From Sphingobium sp. CCH11-B1 (GTDB taxonomy: Bacteria > Pseudomonadota > Alphaproteobacteria > Sphingomonadales > Sphingomonadaceae), in NCBI RefSeq assembly GCF_001556865.1, contig NZ_LSJY01000127.1:1-39013 (forward strand): a stretch of 39,013 bases of DNA. Reading direction: 5' to 3'. The notes beneath the pieces were generated by a model. That model had not been told where the DNA came from. It worked only from the letters and a program-made list of their open reading frames with translations, and did no database searches. Shown here piece after piece: positions 1 to 6,967 of the stretch. Numbering within the stretch: position 1 is the stretch's first letter; each line of letters begins with the position of its first letter. Position numbers and translations under genes: made by a program.

Positions 1-426
1 GGCGGGGAAGGCGGCCTTCACCGCCGCTTCGCCGGCGGCCTTGGACCGGCCATAGGCGGACGGGCTTTCCGGGTCGGCTCCGATGGCGGACACATGGACC
101 AGCGCCGCAACGCCGGCCTCCGCCGCCGCCTTCGCCACATTGGCCGCGCCCTCACGGTGGAAGGCGTCGAAGTCGCCGGCCAGGATGCCGACCAGGTTGA
201 TCACCATGTCGCTGCCATGAATGGCGCGCGCGACGCTTTCGGGCTTGCGGATGTCGGCGGCGACGAACTGGCTCTGGCCCAAAGCGCCGAGCGGTTTCAC
301 CTTGACGGCGGTGGCGAGGTCGCGTTGCGCGATGCGCACCCGCGCGCCGCGCGCCATCAGCGTCTGGGCGACCTGCCGGCCGAGAAAGCCGCCGCCGCCG
401 AAGATGGTTACGAGACTGTCCTTCAT
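1..426 (-). CDS. NAD(P)H-binding protein, complex I NDUFA9-subunit-like (3' end outside window)
   Basis: The first 142 residues of an atypical short-chain dehydrogenase are visible. A Rossmann glycine-rich loop (TIFGGGGFLG) lies near residue 10, and a YxxxK-type motif (SAYGRSK) lies near residue 130. The protein begins MKDSLVTIFGG at 426; no better start is seen upstream. In alphaproteobacteria this layout belongs to the NAD(P)H-binding family related to the 39-kDa NDUFA9 subunit of complex I, which binds NADPH and has an assembly or structural role rather than a clear catalytic one. The family call rests on the N-terminal half only. A nucleoside-diphosphate-sugar epimerase-like enzyme is the alternative. 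Confidence 0.8.
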   Translation of the reverse strand, partial: MKDSLVTIFGGGGFLGRQVAQTLMARGARVRIAQRDLATAVKVKPLGALGQSQFVAADIRKPESVARAIHGSDMVINLVGILAGDFDAFHREGAANVAKAAAEAGVAALVHVSAIGADPESPSAYGRSKAAGEAAVKAAFPA

Positions 427-532
427 CACGCGGACCCCATGTCTTTCCAATGGTTGTAAATGACTCCGGTTCAACCCCTTGCAACAGCCGCCGCGCGCTG
501 ACAACTGCCGCGCGCAACGGGCATTCCCTTTT

Positions 533-1111
533 TTAGCCCAGCCAGCCCTGAAGACCGGCCAGCATCCACAGGCCCAGCAGCAGGAAGAGCAGGGCGGCGC
601 CGACCTGAAGCGCGCGCATGGGTACTTTCTTCGCAAGCGCCTCACCGAACAGTACTGCGGGCACATTGGCGATCATCATGCCGAGCGTGGTGCCCATCGT
701 GACGGCGAACAGATTGTCAAAACGCGCGCCGAGCGCAACTGTCGCCACCTGCGTCTTGTCGCCCATCTCGACCAGGAAGAAGGCGACCAGCGTCGTGACG
801 AACACGCCGGCCTTCGAAGGTGCCTTGAGCGGGGCGTCGGCGTCGATCTTGTCGGGGATCAGGGTCCAGCCGGCCATCAGGATGAAGGAGGCGGCGACGG
901 CGTAGCGGAACCAGGGCTGGGTCAGCACCCCGGCGATCGAATGGCCGACCAGTGCGGCGAGGAAATGATTGGCGACGGTCGCGCCGAAAATACCGAGGAT
1001 GATCGGCACAGGCTTGCGGAAGCGCGTGGCGAGCAGCATCGCCAGCAACTGCGTCTTGTCGCCCATTTCGGCGAGCGCCACCAGCGCGGCGGATGTCAGG
1101 AAGGCGTCCAT
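533..1111 (-). CDS. TMEM165/GDT1 family (UPF0016) membrane transporter, likely Mn2+ exporter
   Basis: A 192-residue membrane protein made of two homologous halves. Each half carries the family signature E-x-G-D-K-T: EMGDKT near residue 15 and EMGDKT near residue 115. About six hydrophobic segments are visible. GDT1/UPF0016 proteins are cation/proton antiporters for Mn2+ or Ca2+; bacterial members act in manganese efflux. The gene is preceded by a yybP-ykoY manganese riboswitch (1192-1316), which independently supports a manganese role. The start at 1111 follows a GGAA sequence about 8 bases upstream. That sequence abuts a 12-bp hairpin, so translation may be gated by the riboswitch. The gene is divergent from the DUF1801 gene at 1358. 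Confidence 0.93.
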   Translation of the reverse strand: MDAFLTSAALVALAEMGDKTQLLAMLLATRFRKPVPIILGIFGATVANHFLAALVGHSIAGVLTQPWFRYAVAASFILMAGWTLIPDKIDADAPLKAPSKAGVFVTTLVAFFLVEMGDKTQVATVALGARFDNLFAVTMGTTLGMMIANVPAVLFGEALAKKVPMRALQVGAALLFLLLGLWMLAGLQGWLG

Positions 1112-1124
1112 TCAAGCGTTCCGG

Positions 1125-1174
1125 GGCCGGGCGGAGACGATCGACACAATGCCATCACCGTCCTCCGCCCGGCC
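1125..1174 (-). promoter_or_regulatory. Hairpin between riboswitch aptamer and GDT1 start (expression platform)
   Basis: A perfect 12-bp inverted repeat (arms 1163-1174 and 1125-1136) encloses a 26-base loop; three more base pairs can form inside with one bulged base. On the minus-strand transcript its 3' arm ends 13 bases before the GDT1 start and abuts the GGAA Shine-Dalgarno candidate. No U-tract follows, so translational control is more likely than termination. This is an inference from position and structure. Confidence 0.6.
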
Positions 1175-1191
1175 AGGGCAACAGGACGCCG

Positions 1192-1316
1192 ATGCCATTG
1201 GTCTCGCCCGATGCGGCCCGCCCGTTCGGCGGCGCATCCCATATGCCACGGCCTCTCGGCCAAATATGTTGACATATGGCCCGTCCGACTTCGGACGGCT
1301 GGCTACTCCCCAGATG
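1192..1316 (-). ncRNA. yybP-ykoY manganese riboswitch aptamer
   Basis: On the minus strand the leader of the GDT1 gene contains the near-invariant 5' element CTGGGGAGTAGCC (1313-1301). It is followed by a perfect hairpin (1281-1298), the conserved loop sequence GTCAACATA (1273-1265 region), a second long hairpin closed by GATGCG/CGCATC (1210-1215 with 1233-1238), and the 3' element GCGAGACCAATGG. The order and sequence of these blocks match the yybP-ykoY class, which binds Mn2+ and commonly precedes manganese exporters including UPF0016 proteins. The boundaries are approximate. A covariance-model search (Rfam RF00080) would settle it. Confidence 0.87.
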
Positions 1317-1326
1317 ACGCGCTAGC

Positions 1327-1354
1327 CTTTAAGTCAGGCGGAAGGAGATGGCAA
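1327..1354 (-). promoter_or_regulatory. Candidate promoter for riboswitch-GDT1 transcript
   Basis: TTGCCA (1354-1349) and TTAAAG (1332-1327) are separated by 16 bases on the minus strand. This would start transcription near 1320, just before the aptamer. It overlaps the ribosome-binding site of the divergent DUF1801 gene. The match to a sigma-70 consensus is moderate only. Confidence 0.35.
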
Positions 1355-1357
1355 GCC

Positions 1358-1771
1358 ATGGGCCAGGCGAACAAGACGGGCGAAACGGACGCGTCGGTCG
1401 AGGCTTTTCTGAAGCAGGTCGAGCCGCCCGAGCGGCAATCCGATGCGCGCGAGGTGGTGACGCTGATGAACCGGCTGTCCGGGGAACCGGCGCGCATGTG
1501 GGGCGGCAGCATCATCGGCTTCGGCCGCTACCATTATCGTTACGACAGCGGCCGGGAAGGCGACATGTGCCGCATCGGCTTCGCGCCGCGCAAGGCGGAG
1601 CAGGTCTTCTACCTTGCGGGCCTTGACGAGACGGATTTCTCCGCGCTGGGCAAGCACCGGCGGGGCAAGGGCTGTCTCTATGTCAAGCGACTGTCCGGCA
1701 TCGACATGGCGGTATTTGAGCGGCTGATCGTCAAGAGCCTCGACCATATGGACCGGACCTATCCCCGATGA
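1358..1771 (+). CDS. DUF1801 domain-containing protein
   Basis: A 137-residue cytoplasmic protein of the DUF1801 (YdhG-like) fold. The body runs from SVEAFLKQVEPPER through MWGGSIIGFG (near residue 50), then a C-terminal part with KAEQVFYLAGL and KGCLYVKRL. The WGxxIIGFGxYHYRY block is typical of the group. The family's biochemical role is not established. The start at 1358 is chosen because GAAGGAG lies about 10 bases upstream; the nearer ATG at 1348 is in another frame. The stop overlaps the amidase start as ATGA, so the two genes are probably co-translated. Confidence 0.88.
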   Translation: MGQANKTGETDASVEAFLKQVEPPERQSDAREVVTLMNRLSGEPARMWGGSIIGFGRYHYRYDSGREGDMCRIGFAPRKAEQVFYLAGLDETDFSALGKHRRGKGCLYVKRLSGIDMAVFERLIVKSLDHMDRTYPR

Positions 1772-3339
1772 AGCTGCCGTTCGCGATCGCCGCTGCCCTG
1801 ATGTTCGCCCCGGTGGCGCAGGCGGGGATAGAGGATCAGGGCATAGCGTCGCTGTCCGCCGATCTGGCGAGCGGGCGCACCAGCAGTGAGAAGGCGGTCC
1901 GCGCTTACCTCAAGCGAATCGCGGCGATGGACCGGAAGGGGCCACGGCTGAACAGCATCATCAAGCTCAATCCCGATGCGGTAACGCAAGCACGGGCGCT
2001 CGACCAGGAACGGCGGGCGGGTCGATTGCGCGGGTCGCTGCATGGCGTGCCGATCCTGCTCAAGGACAATATCGAGGCGGCGGGGATGCCGACCACAGCG
2101 GGATCGCTGGCGCTGGCGCGCAACGATCCGGGGCGCGATTCGCCGGTTGCGGCGGCGCTGAAGGCGAAGGGCGCGATCATCCTGGGCAAGACGAACCTGA
2201 GCGAATGGGCGAATTTCCGTTCCGAACGGTCGATGAGCGGGTGGAGCGCGGTGGGCGGCCTCACGCGCAATCCCTATGCGCTTGATCGCACCACCTGCGG
2301 ATCGTCGAGCGGATCGGGTGCCGCGGTGGCGGCGGGCTTCGCGCCGGCGGCGATCGGCAGCGAGACCAACGGATCGATCATCTGTCCATCCTCGATGATG
2401 GGGCTGGTGGGATTGAAGCCGACGATCGGGCTTGTCCCCCGCACCCATATCGTTCCTATCAGCCATAGCCAGGACACGGCCGGACCGATGGCGCGCAGCG
2501 TGCGTGACGTGGCGATGTTATTGTCCGCGCTGATCGCCAGCGATCCTGCTGATCCGGCCACCGCCGATGCCATGGCCCATGCAGGCGACTATGCCGCCGC
2601 GCTCAATCCCACGAGGATCAAGGGAATGCGGATCGGTGTGTTGCGCGGCGGCGCGCAACCGGAGTTGCTGGCCCGATATGAGGCGGCTTTGGCGGTGCTT
2701 AAGGAACTGGGCGCAACGCTGGTGGAGGTAAAGAAGCCGGCGATGGAGGGGATGTCGGACGCGAGCTACCAAGTGCTGCAATATGAATTCAAGGCGGACA
2801 TGAACACCTATCTCGCCTCGACCCGGCCCGATCAGGTGACGACGCGCACGCTCGGCGACCTCATCGCCTTCGATAGCGCACGGGCGGACAAGGAGATGCC
2901 GCTGTTCGGGCAGGACATCTTCACCGCGTCGCAGGCCAAGGCGGGACTCGACGATCCGGCTTATAGGGCGGCACGGGAGAAGTCGTTGCGGTTGGCGGGT
3001 CGGGAGGGGATCGATGCGATGCTGGCGGACAATCGCGTCGCGCTGCTGGTGACAATCAGCTACGGACCCGCCTGGCTGTCGGATACCGTGTGGGGCGACC
3101 AATATGAGGGGCCCGGCGGATCGACCGGGCCGGCAGCGATCGCCGGATACCCGCATCTCACCGTGCCAATGGGCCTGGTGCGCGGATTGCCGGTGGGGCT
3201 GAGCTTCATCGCAGGTGCCTATGCCGAGCAGCGGCTGCTCGATGCCGGCTACGCCTATGAGCAGGCGGCGGGGCTGCGCTTGCGGCCCGATTTTCGCAGC
3301 ACGGTGGACGAAGGGCCGGCGCTGGAGGGCGCGCGCTGA
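1768..3339 (+). CDS. Secreted amidase (amidase signature family)
   Basis: A 523-residue enzyme with a signal peptide (MKLPFAIAAALMFAPVAQA) and the full amidase-signature core. The Ser-cisSer-Lys triad can be placed at Lys99 (PILLKDNIEA), Ser179 (CGSSSGSG) and Ser203 (TNGSI). The family hydrolyses C-N bonds of amides through an acyl-enzyme. Export suggests action on periplasmic or external amides or peptides; the substrate is unknown. Around the nucleophile the usual TGGSIR-type sequence reads TNGSII, a divergence that may affect the oxyanion or substrate pocket. The start overlaps the DUF1801 stop (ATGA). The gene converges on the secreted protein that ends one base away at 3341. Confidence 0.92.
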   Translation: MKLPFAIAAALMFAPVAQAGIEDQGIASLSADLASGRTSSEKAVRAYLKRIAAMDRKGPRLNSIIKLNPDAVTQARALDQERRAGRLRGSLHGVPILLKDNIEAAGMPTTAGSLALARNDPGRDSPVAAALKAKGAIILGKTNLSEWANFRSERSMSGWSAVGGLTRNPYALDRTTCGSSSGSGAAVAAGFAPAAIGSETNGSIICPSSMMGLVGLKPTIGLVPRTHIVPISHSQDTAGPMARSVRDVAMLLSALIASDPADPATADAMAHAGDYAAALNPTRIKGMRIGVLRGGAQPELLARYEAALAVLKELGATLVEVKKPAMEGMSDASYQVLQYEFKADMNTYLASTRPDQVTTRTLGDLIAFDSARADKEMPLFGQDIFTASQAKAGLDDPAYRAAREKSLRLAGREGIDAMLADNRVALLVTISYGPAWLSDTVWGDQYEGPGGSTGPAAIAGYPHLTVPMGLVRGLPVGLSFIAGAYAEQRLLDAGYAYEQAAGLRLRPDFRSTVDEGPALEGAR

Positions 3340-3340
3340 C

Positions 3341-3733
3341 TCAGGGTTCGCCGCGGCTCTGGTCCATCCGCCGTTCGGCGAACCATTGTTCCAGCATCTT
3401 GGCGGTGCAGCCGGTAAAGCCGTTGCTGCCGATTGCCGAGCAGCTGTTGGGCAGAGTCTGGCGCTGCACCTGCTCCATCGTCGCGACCTGGCTGCCCCAG
3501 CCGGGGCCGCCAGCGACAGCAGGCTTTTCGCGCAGTTTCTTGGGGATGCGGTAGCGTTCCGATTCGGGGCGGCGGGCGCACACCACGATTTCGTCGCCCT
3601 CGCCCTGCGGGCAGGGGTCGTCGCCATAGACGGTGAGGTTCTGGATGCGCTCGGGCGGTGGCGCGGGCTGGGCAAGCGCCGGCGCGGGCACGAGCAGTGC
3701 GACAAGGGGGAGGAGGTGCAAACGGCGCATCAT
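3341..3733 (-). CDS. Secreted four-cysteine protein, paralogue A (unknown function)
   Basis: A 130-residue protein with a signal peptide ending near ALAQ. The mature part has four cysteines at 41, 52, 98 and 109 and the motif CPQGEGDEIVVCARRPESERYRIP. The second cysteine pair sits in NSCSAIGSNGFTGC. The neighbouring gene (3814-4365) has the same motif and spacing, and a third copy lies at 16474-16929. Even spacing of the cysteines suggests two disulfides in the periplasm. I know no function. RBS-like AAGGAA precedes the start. The gene lies 80 bases downstream of paralogue B on the same strand and may be the last of the dsbB-coq7 run. Confidence 0.8.
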   Translation of the reverse strand: MMRRLHLLPLVALLVPAPALAQPAPPPERIQNLTVYGDDPCPQGEGDEIVVCARRPESERYRIPKKLREKPAVAGGPGWGSQVATMEQVQRQTLPNSCSAIGSNGFTGCTAKMLEQWFAERRMDQSRGEP

Positions 3734-3813
3734 ATCTATTCCTTATACGCCCCTTTTATGCCGGACCTCTTCGTGCCCGTTCCTCCATGGACGGCATGGC
3801 CCGCCCCAAGCCG

Positions 3814-4365
3814 TCAGGGCTGCGCGGGCTGAGCAGGCTGTGCGGACTGCTGCTGGGCGGCCTCTTCCTCGGCCTTTACCCGCGCCTCGATCGCCTTGCT
3901 GTCGGCATCGATGGTGGACAGCCGCCGGGCACGCTCGGCAGCCACCAGATCCTTCCAGCTGGCATTGTCATCCTGCTGCCGTTCCGCCTTGGCGAGGCGG
4001 GCGAGCTGGGCGAAGCAGCCGGTCGCGCCGCCCGCCCCCACCGGCGAACAGCTTTCCGTCCCGGAGCGGCCGACATATTCCATCGATCGGACCCGTTCGC
4101 CCCAAGCCTGATTGCTGGGCTTGTTGGGATCGCCACGCAGCGGCTCGGGAATGCGATAGCGTTCCTCTTCGCCCTTGCGCGCGCAGACCACGATGTCGCC
4201 GCCCTGGCTTTGCGGGCAGGCATCGTCGCCGTAAACGATGACTATGTTGACCTTCTCGCTGCCGGGATCGGTGGCGGCGGTCGGTGCCGTCGCCTGCTGC
4301 GCCAGAACGGGGGCCGATGCGCCCGCCATCAGCGCGGCGGCGGCGATCATGAGCGTCTTGGTCAT
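3814..4365 (-). CDS. Secreted four-cysteine protein, paralogue B (unknown function)
   Basis: A 183-residue protein starting MTKTLMIAAAALMAG, with signal peptide cleavage expected after PVLAQ. Cysteines are at 50, 61, 106 and 117 (spacings 11, 45, 11, against 11, 46, 11 in paralogue A). The shared core is VYGDDACPQSQGGDIVVCAR, then ERYRIPEPLR, then ESCSPVGAGGATGC. A helical, Lys/Glu-rich tail (about residues 120-175) ends in repeated QPA units and is absent from paralogue A. The start at 4365 is preferred over upstream ATGs because AAAAGGACGG lies just before it and a signal peptide follows. coq7 ends 13 bases upstream, so the gene probably shares the dsbB-coq7 transcript. Confidence 0.82.
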   Translation of the reverse strand: MTKTLMIAAAALMAGASAPVLAQQATAPTAATDPGSEKVNIVIVYGDDACPQSQGGDIVVCARKGEEERYRIPEPLRGDPNKPSNQAWGERVRSMEYVGRSGTESCSPVGAGGATGCFAQLARLAKAERQQDDNASWKDLVAAERARRLSTIDADSKAIEARVKAEEEAAQQQSAQPAQPAQP

Positions 4366-4378
4366 CGGTCCGTCCTTT

Positions 4379-4933
4379 TCAGATGCGCTTCGACAGCGCG
4401 ATGGCGGCGCGGCACCCCAGCCGGATCGCGCCCGAAAGCAGGGGGTAGGCGGGCGCCTGTTCCGCGCCATGGGCAATGGCGGCGTCGCGATGCTCCACTT
4501 CCTCCGCCTGGAAATCCGTGATCGCGGCGGAGAGTTCCGGATCGCCGTCGCCGAGCTGATCCAGCTGATGCGAATAATGACGATCGATTTCGGTTTCGAT
4601 CGCCGCGGTGCAGGCCATCGCGGCCTTTGGCCCCATTGCGGCGGTCACCGCGCCGAGCGCGAAGCCGGCGGCGGACCAGATCGGGGACAGGAGGGTCGGG
4701 CGGCCGCCCCGCCGCGCGATCATGGCGTCGAATGCAGCGCGATGGCGTTCCTCCTGCGCGGCCATGCCGGCGATGATGCGCGCATAGGGATGGCGATCCC
4801 CCATTACGGCGAGCTGGCCGGCATAGATGCGCGTCGCGCCATATTCGCCTGCCTGATCCACGCGCAGCATGGCGGCGTGGTCGGCGGCGCTGACCGTGCG
4901 GGTCGGGCGGGGAAAATCGCGGGTCGCGCTCAT
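4379..4933 (-). CDS. coq7: Demethoxyubiquinone hydroxylase (Coq7 family)
   Basis: A 184-residue di-iron hydroxylase that carries out the C6 hydroxylation of 2-methoxy-demethoxyubiquinone late in ubiquinone synthesis. The carboxylate-bridged iron ligands are visible in the usual order: Glu30 (DQAGEYGA), Glu61/His64 (EERH), a Glu in ETEIDRHY (113 or 115), and Glu145/His148 (EEVEH). The start at 4933 overlaps the dsbB stop as ATGA and has GGAGGAAAG upstream. The coupling to dsbB fits shared use of quinone: DsbB reduces the quinone that Coq7 helps make. Confidence 0.93.
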   Translation of the reverse strand: MSATRDFPRPTRTVSAADHAAMLRVDQAGEYGATRIYAGQLAVMGDRHPYARIIAGMAAQEERHRAAFDAMIARRGGRPTLLSPIWSAAGFALGAVTAAMGPKAAMACTAAIETEIDRHYSHQLDQLGDGDPELSAAITDFQAEEVEHRDAAIAHGAEQAPAYPLLSGAIRLGCRAAIALSKRI

Positions 4934-5412
4934 GCTTTCCTCCACTTCAGAAGCAGAACCAAGATGGCGAGCGCGGCGGCCCCGGACAAGAGGCCGTTAT
5001 AGCCCGCGAGCGAGATGCCGAAGAGATCCCACGGCGCGACGTCGCAACGCGTGAGCGGACTGGCCATGATCTGGTTCAGCATGTCCGCCCCGCTGCCGCC
5101 GGTCGGCATGGTCGAACAAGTGGTGAGCCCTTCCCACCAGCCATATTCGACGCCCGCATGGAACAGGCCGATGAGCCCGCTGATGCCGACGGCGAGGCCC
5201 GCAAAGCCGGTGAACAGGGCGCTCAAGCAGGCGCGGCCGCGCAGCAGATATGCAAGCAGCGCCAGCGGGATCGCGGCCATATGCGGGTAACGTTGCCACC
5301 AGCACATTTCGCACGGATGCAGGCCGCCCAGATATTGGGAGGCATAGGCGCCGCCCAGCAGCGCCAGCGGCGTCAAGAGCGCAAGCGCGCGGGCGAGGGA
5401 AAGGCTCTTCAT
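4930..5412 (-). CDS. dsbB: Disulfide bond formation protein B
   Basis: A 160-residue inner-membrane protein with four hydrophobic helices. The quinone-proximal pair is Cys34-Cys37 (HPCEMCWWQR), and the periplasmic-loop pair is Cys99 (TTCST) and Cys123 (TRCDV). DsbB reoxidises DsbA by passing electrons to ubiquinone. No dsbA is present in the window. The last codons overlap coq7 by four bases. Two predicted periplasmic four-cysteine proteins are encoded just downstream, which may be clients of the pathway (inference). Confidence 0.93.
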   Translation of the reverse strand: MKSLSLARALALLTPLALLGGAYASQYLGGLHPCEMCWWQRYPHMAAIPLALLAYLLRGRACLSALFTGFAGLAVGISGLIGLFHAGVEYGWWEGLTTCSTMPTGGSGADMLNQIMASPLTRCDVAPWDLFGISLAGYNGLLSGAAALAILVLLLKWRKA

Positions 5413-5461
5413 GCCGGATGCTTAGAGCCTTCCGATCCTTTCGTCATGCTGAACTTGCCTG

Positions 5462-5494
5462 CGTCCCGCCCGGCCTTGCGCCGGGATCGGGACG
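5462..5494. repeat. REP-like palindrome between ctpA and dsbB
   Basis: Seven-base arms CGTCCCG (5462-5468) and CGGGACG (5488-5494) enclose six-base arms CCCGGC/GCCGGG (5469-5474, 5480-5485) with a five-base loop and a two-base bulge. It follows a TTTCGTCATGCTGAAC sequence typical of sphingomonad intergenic repeats. No T-tract is present, so it looks more like a REP element or mRNA-stabilising hairpin than a terminator. Confidence 0.5.
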
Positions 5495-5511
5495 TGGAAG
5501 CGGAGGGCAAG

Positions 5512-6864
5512 TTATTTGCCGCCCGTCTTTCGCGGGGCCGGCGTCGCCTGCGCCAGCGCCGCGCCGGGCGTGCTCGCCAGGCGGGAGATGGTCTTGAGCG
5601 CATAGTCGAGCTGGAAGTCCTCGATCCCCTTCTTCTTCAAATCCTCGGCCGACATGGTGAAGCGCGGATCGTCCTTCGCATCCTCCTCCAACGCCTTGTC
5701 GTCGGTCTTGATCTCGTTGATGAGGTGACGGCGCAGGTCGCTTTCGCGGAATTTCGGCCGATCCTTGTAATCGGGATCGCTGAGCTGGGGCACGCGGATG
5801 TCGGGCTGGATGCCGCCTTCCTGCACGCTGCGGCCCGATGGCGTGAAGTAGCGGGCGGTGGTGAGCTTCAATGCGGTGGTGTTGCTGAGCGGCAGCATGG
5901 TCTGGACCGATCCCTTGCCGAAGCTGCGTTCGCCCATCACCAGCGCGCGGTGCTGGTCCTGCAGCGCCCCAGCCACGATTTCGGAGGCGGAGGCGGACCC
6001 CGCATCGACCAGCACGATGACCGGCAGCCCCTTCGCGTCGTCGCCGGGCTTGGCATAATAGCGTTCGACATCGCCCTTGTTGCGGCCGCGCTGCGACACG
6101 ATCTCGCCGCGTTCCAGGAAGGCGTCGCTGACGCTCACCGCCTCGTCCAGAAGGCCGCCGGGGTTGGAGCGCAGGTCGAGCACATAGCCGGTGGGCTTGT
6201 GGCCCAGGCTCTTGTCGATGCTGCGGATCGCCTGGCGCACGTCCGCCCCGGTGTTGGCCGAGAAGCTGACGATATTGATGACGCCGATGCCGTTCTTCAC
6301 CTCCCACTTCACGGGCTTGAGCTGAATGATCTCGCGCGTGAGGGTGAGGTCGATGGGCTTGTCGCGCCCCGCACGGACGATGGTGAGCTTGATGGAGGTG
6401 CCGGGCGCCCCGCGCATCTTGTCCACCGCCTCGTCCAGCGTGCCGCCATAGATGAGCTGGCCGTCGATATGGGTGATGAAGTCACCCGCCTTGATCCCCG
6501 CGCGCCAGGCGGGGGTATCCTGCGTCGGGGCGATCACCTTGACCGCGCCATCCTCCTGCGTGACGGAGAGGCCAAGGCCGCCATAGCTGCCCTCCGTCTG
6601 GGTGCGCAAATTCTGGAAATCGCGCGCGTCGAGGAAGCTCGAATGCGGGTCGAGGCTGGCGAGCATGCCGTCGATCGCGCCCTTGATCAGCTTTTCGTCA
6701 TCGACCTTTTCCACATAGTCGCTGCGGACCTTCTGGAACACGTCCATGAATTCATCGAGCGCCTTGTAGCTCGACGCCTCCCCATCGGCGAGCGCCGCGG
6801 TGGTGGCCGGGATGAGCGCAAGCGCCCCGAGCGCCAGCGCGCCCTGGAGGAAGGTGGATTTCAT
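5512..6864 (-). CDS. ctpA: Carboxy-terminal processing protease, S41 family
   Basis: A 450-residue periplasmic Ser/Lys protease. In order: signal peptide (residues 1-26), an N-terminal helical region, a PDZ domain (about 90-165, with YGGLGLSV), the S41 core, and a Pro/Ala-rich tail. The catalytic Ser292 lies in GSASASEIVAGAL and Lys317 in GERSFGKGS, 25 residues apart as in characterised CtpA enzymes. Such proteases trim C-termini or clear periplasmic proteins and often act on cell-wall hydrolase regulation. The start at 6864 has AGGAAAG close upstream. ATGs at 6885 and 6918 are possible but would add a charged extension before the signal peptide. The gene directly follows the EnvC-like gene, a common alphaproteobacterial order. 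Confidence 0.93.
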   Translation of the reverse strand: MKSTFLQGALALGALALIPATTAALADGEASSYKALDEFMDVFQKVRSDYVEKVDDEKLIKGAIDGMLASLDPHSSFLDARDFQNLRTQTEGSYGGLGLSVTQEDGAVKVIAPTQDTPAWRAGIKAGDFITHIDGQLIYGGTLDEAVDKMRGAPGTSIKLTIVRAGRDKPIDLTLTREIIQLKPVKWEVKNGIGVINIVSFSANTGADVRQAIRSIDKSLGHKPTGYVLDLRSNPGGLLDEAVSVSDAFLERGEIVSQRGRNKGDVERYYAKPGDDAKGLPVIVLVDAGSASASEIVAGALQDQHRALVMGERSFGKGSVQTMLPLSNTTALKLTTARYFTPSGRSVQEGGIQPDIRVPQLSDPDYKDRPKFRESDLRRHLINEIKTDDKALEEDAKDDPRFTMSAEDLKKKGIEDFQLDYALKTISRLASTPGAALAQATPAPRKTGGK

Positions 6865-6967
6865 GGCTTTCCTGGGAATCTGCATCAATGGCTCAATATA
6901 GGGCGATTCGCGGCGCAACGCAAAAGCCCGCTTCGACCAATGTCGTTCATCGACGATGAGCGTCGGG

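Noticed and set aside
479..1357. Plus-strand open frame upstream of the DUF1801 gene
   Set aside because: It runs antisense to the GDT1 gene and the riboswitch, and lacks similarity to DUF1801 proteins. The true start is 1358.
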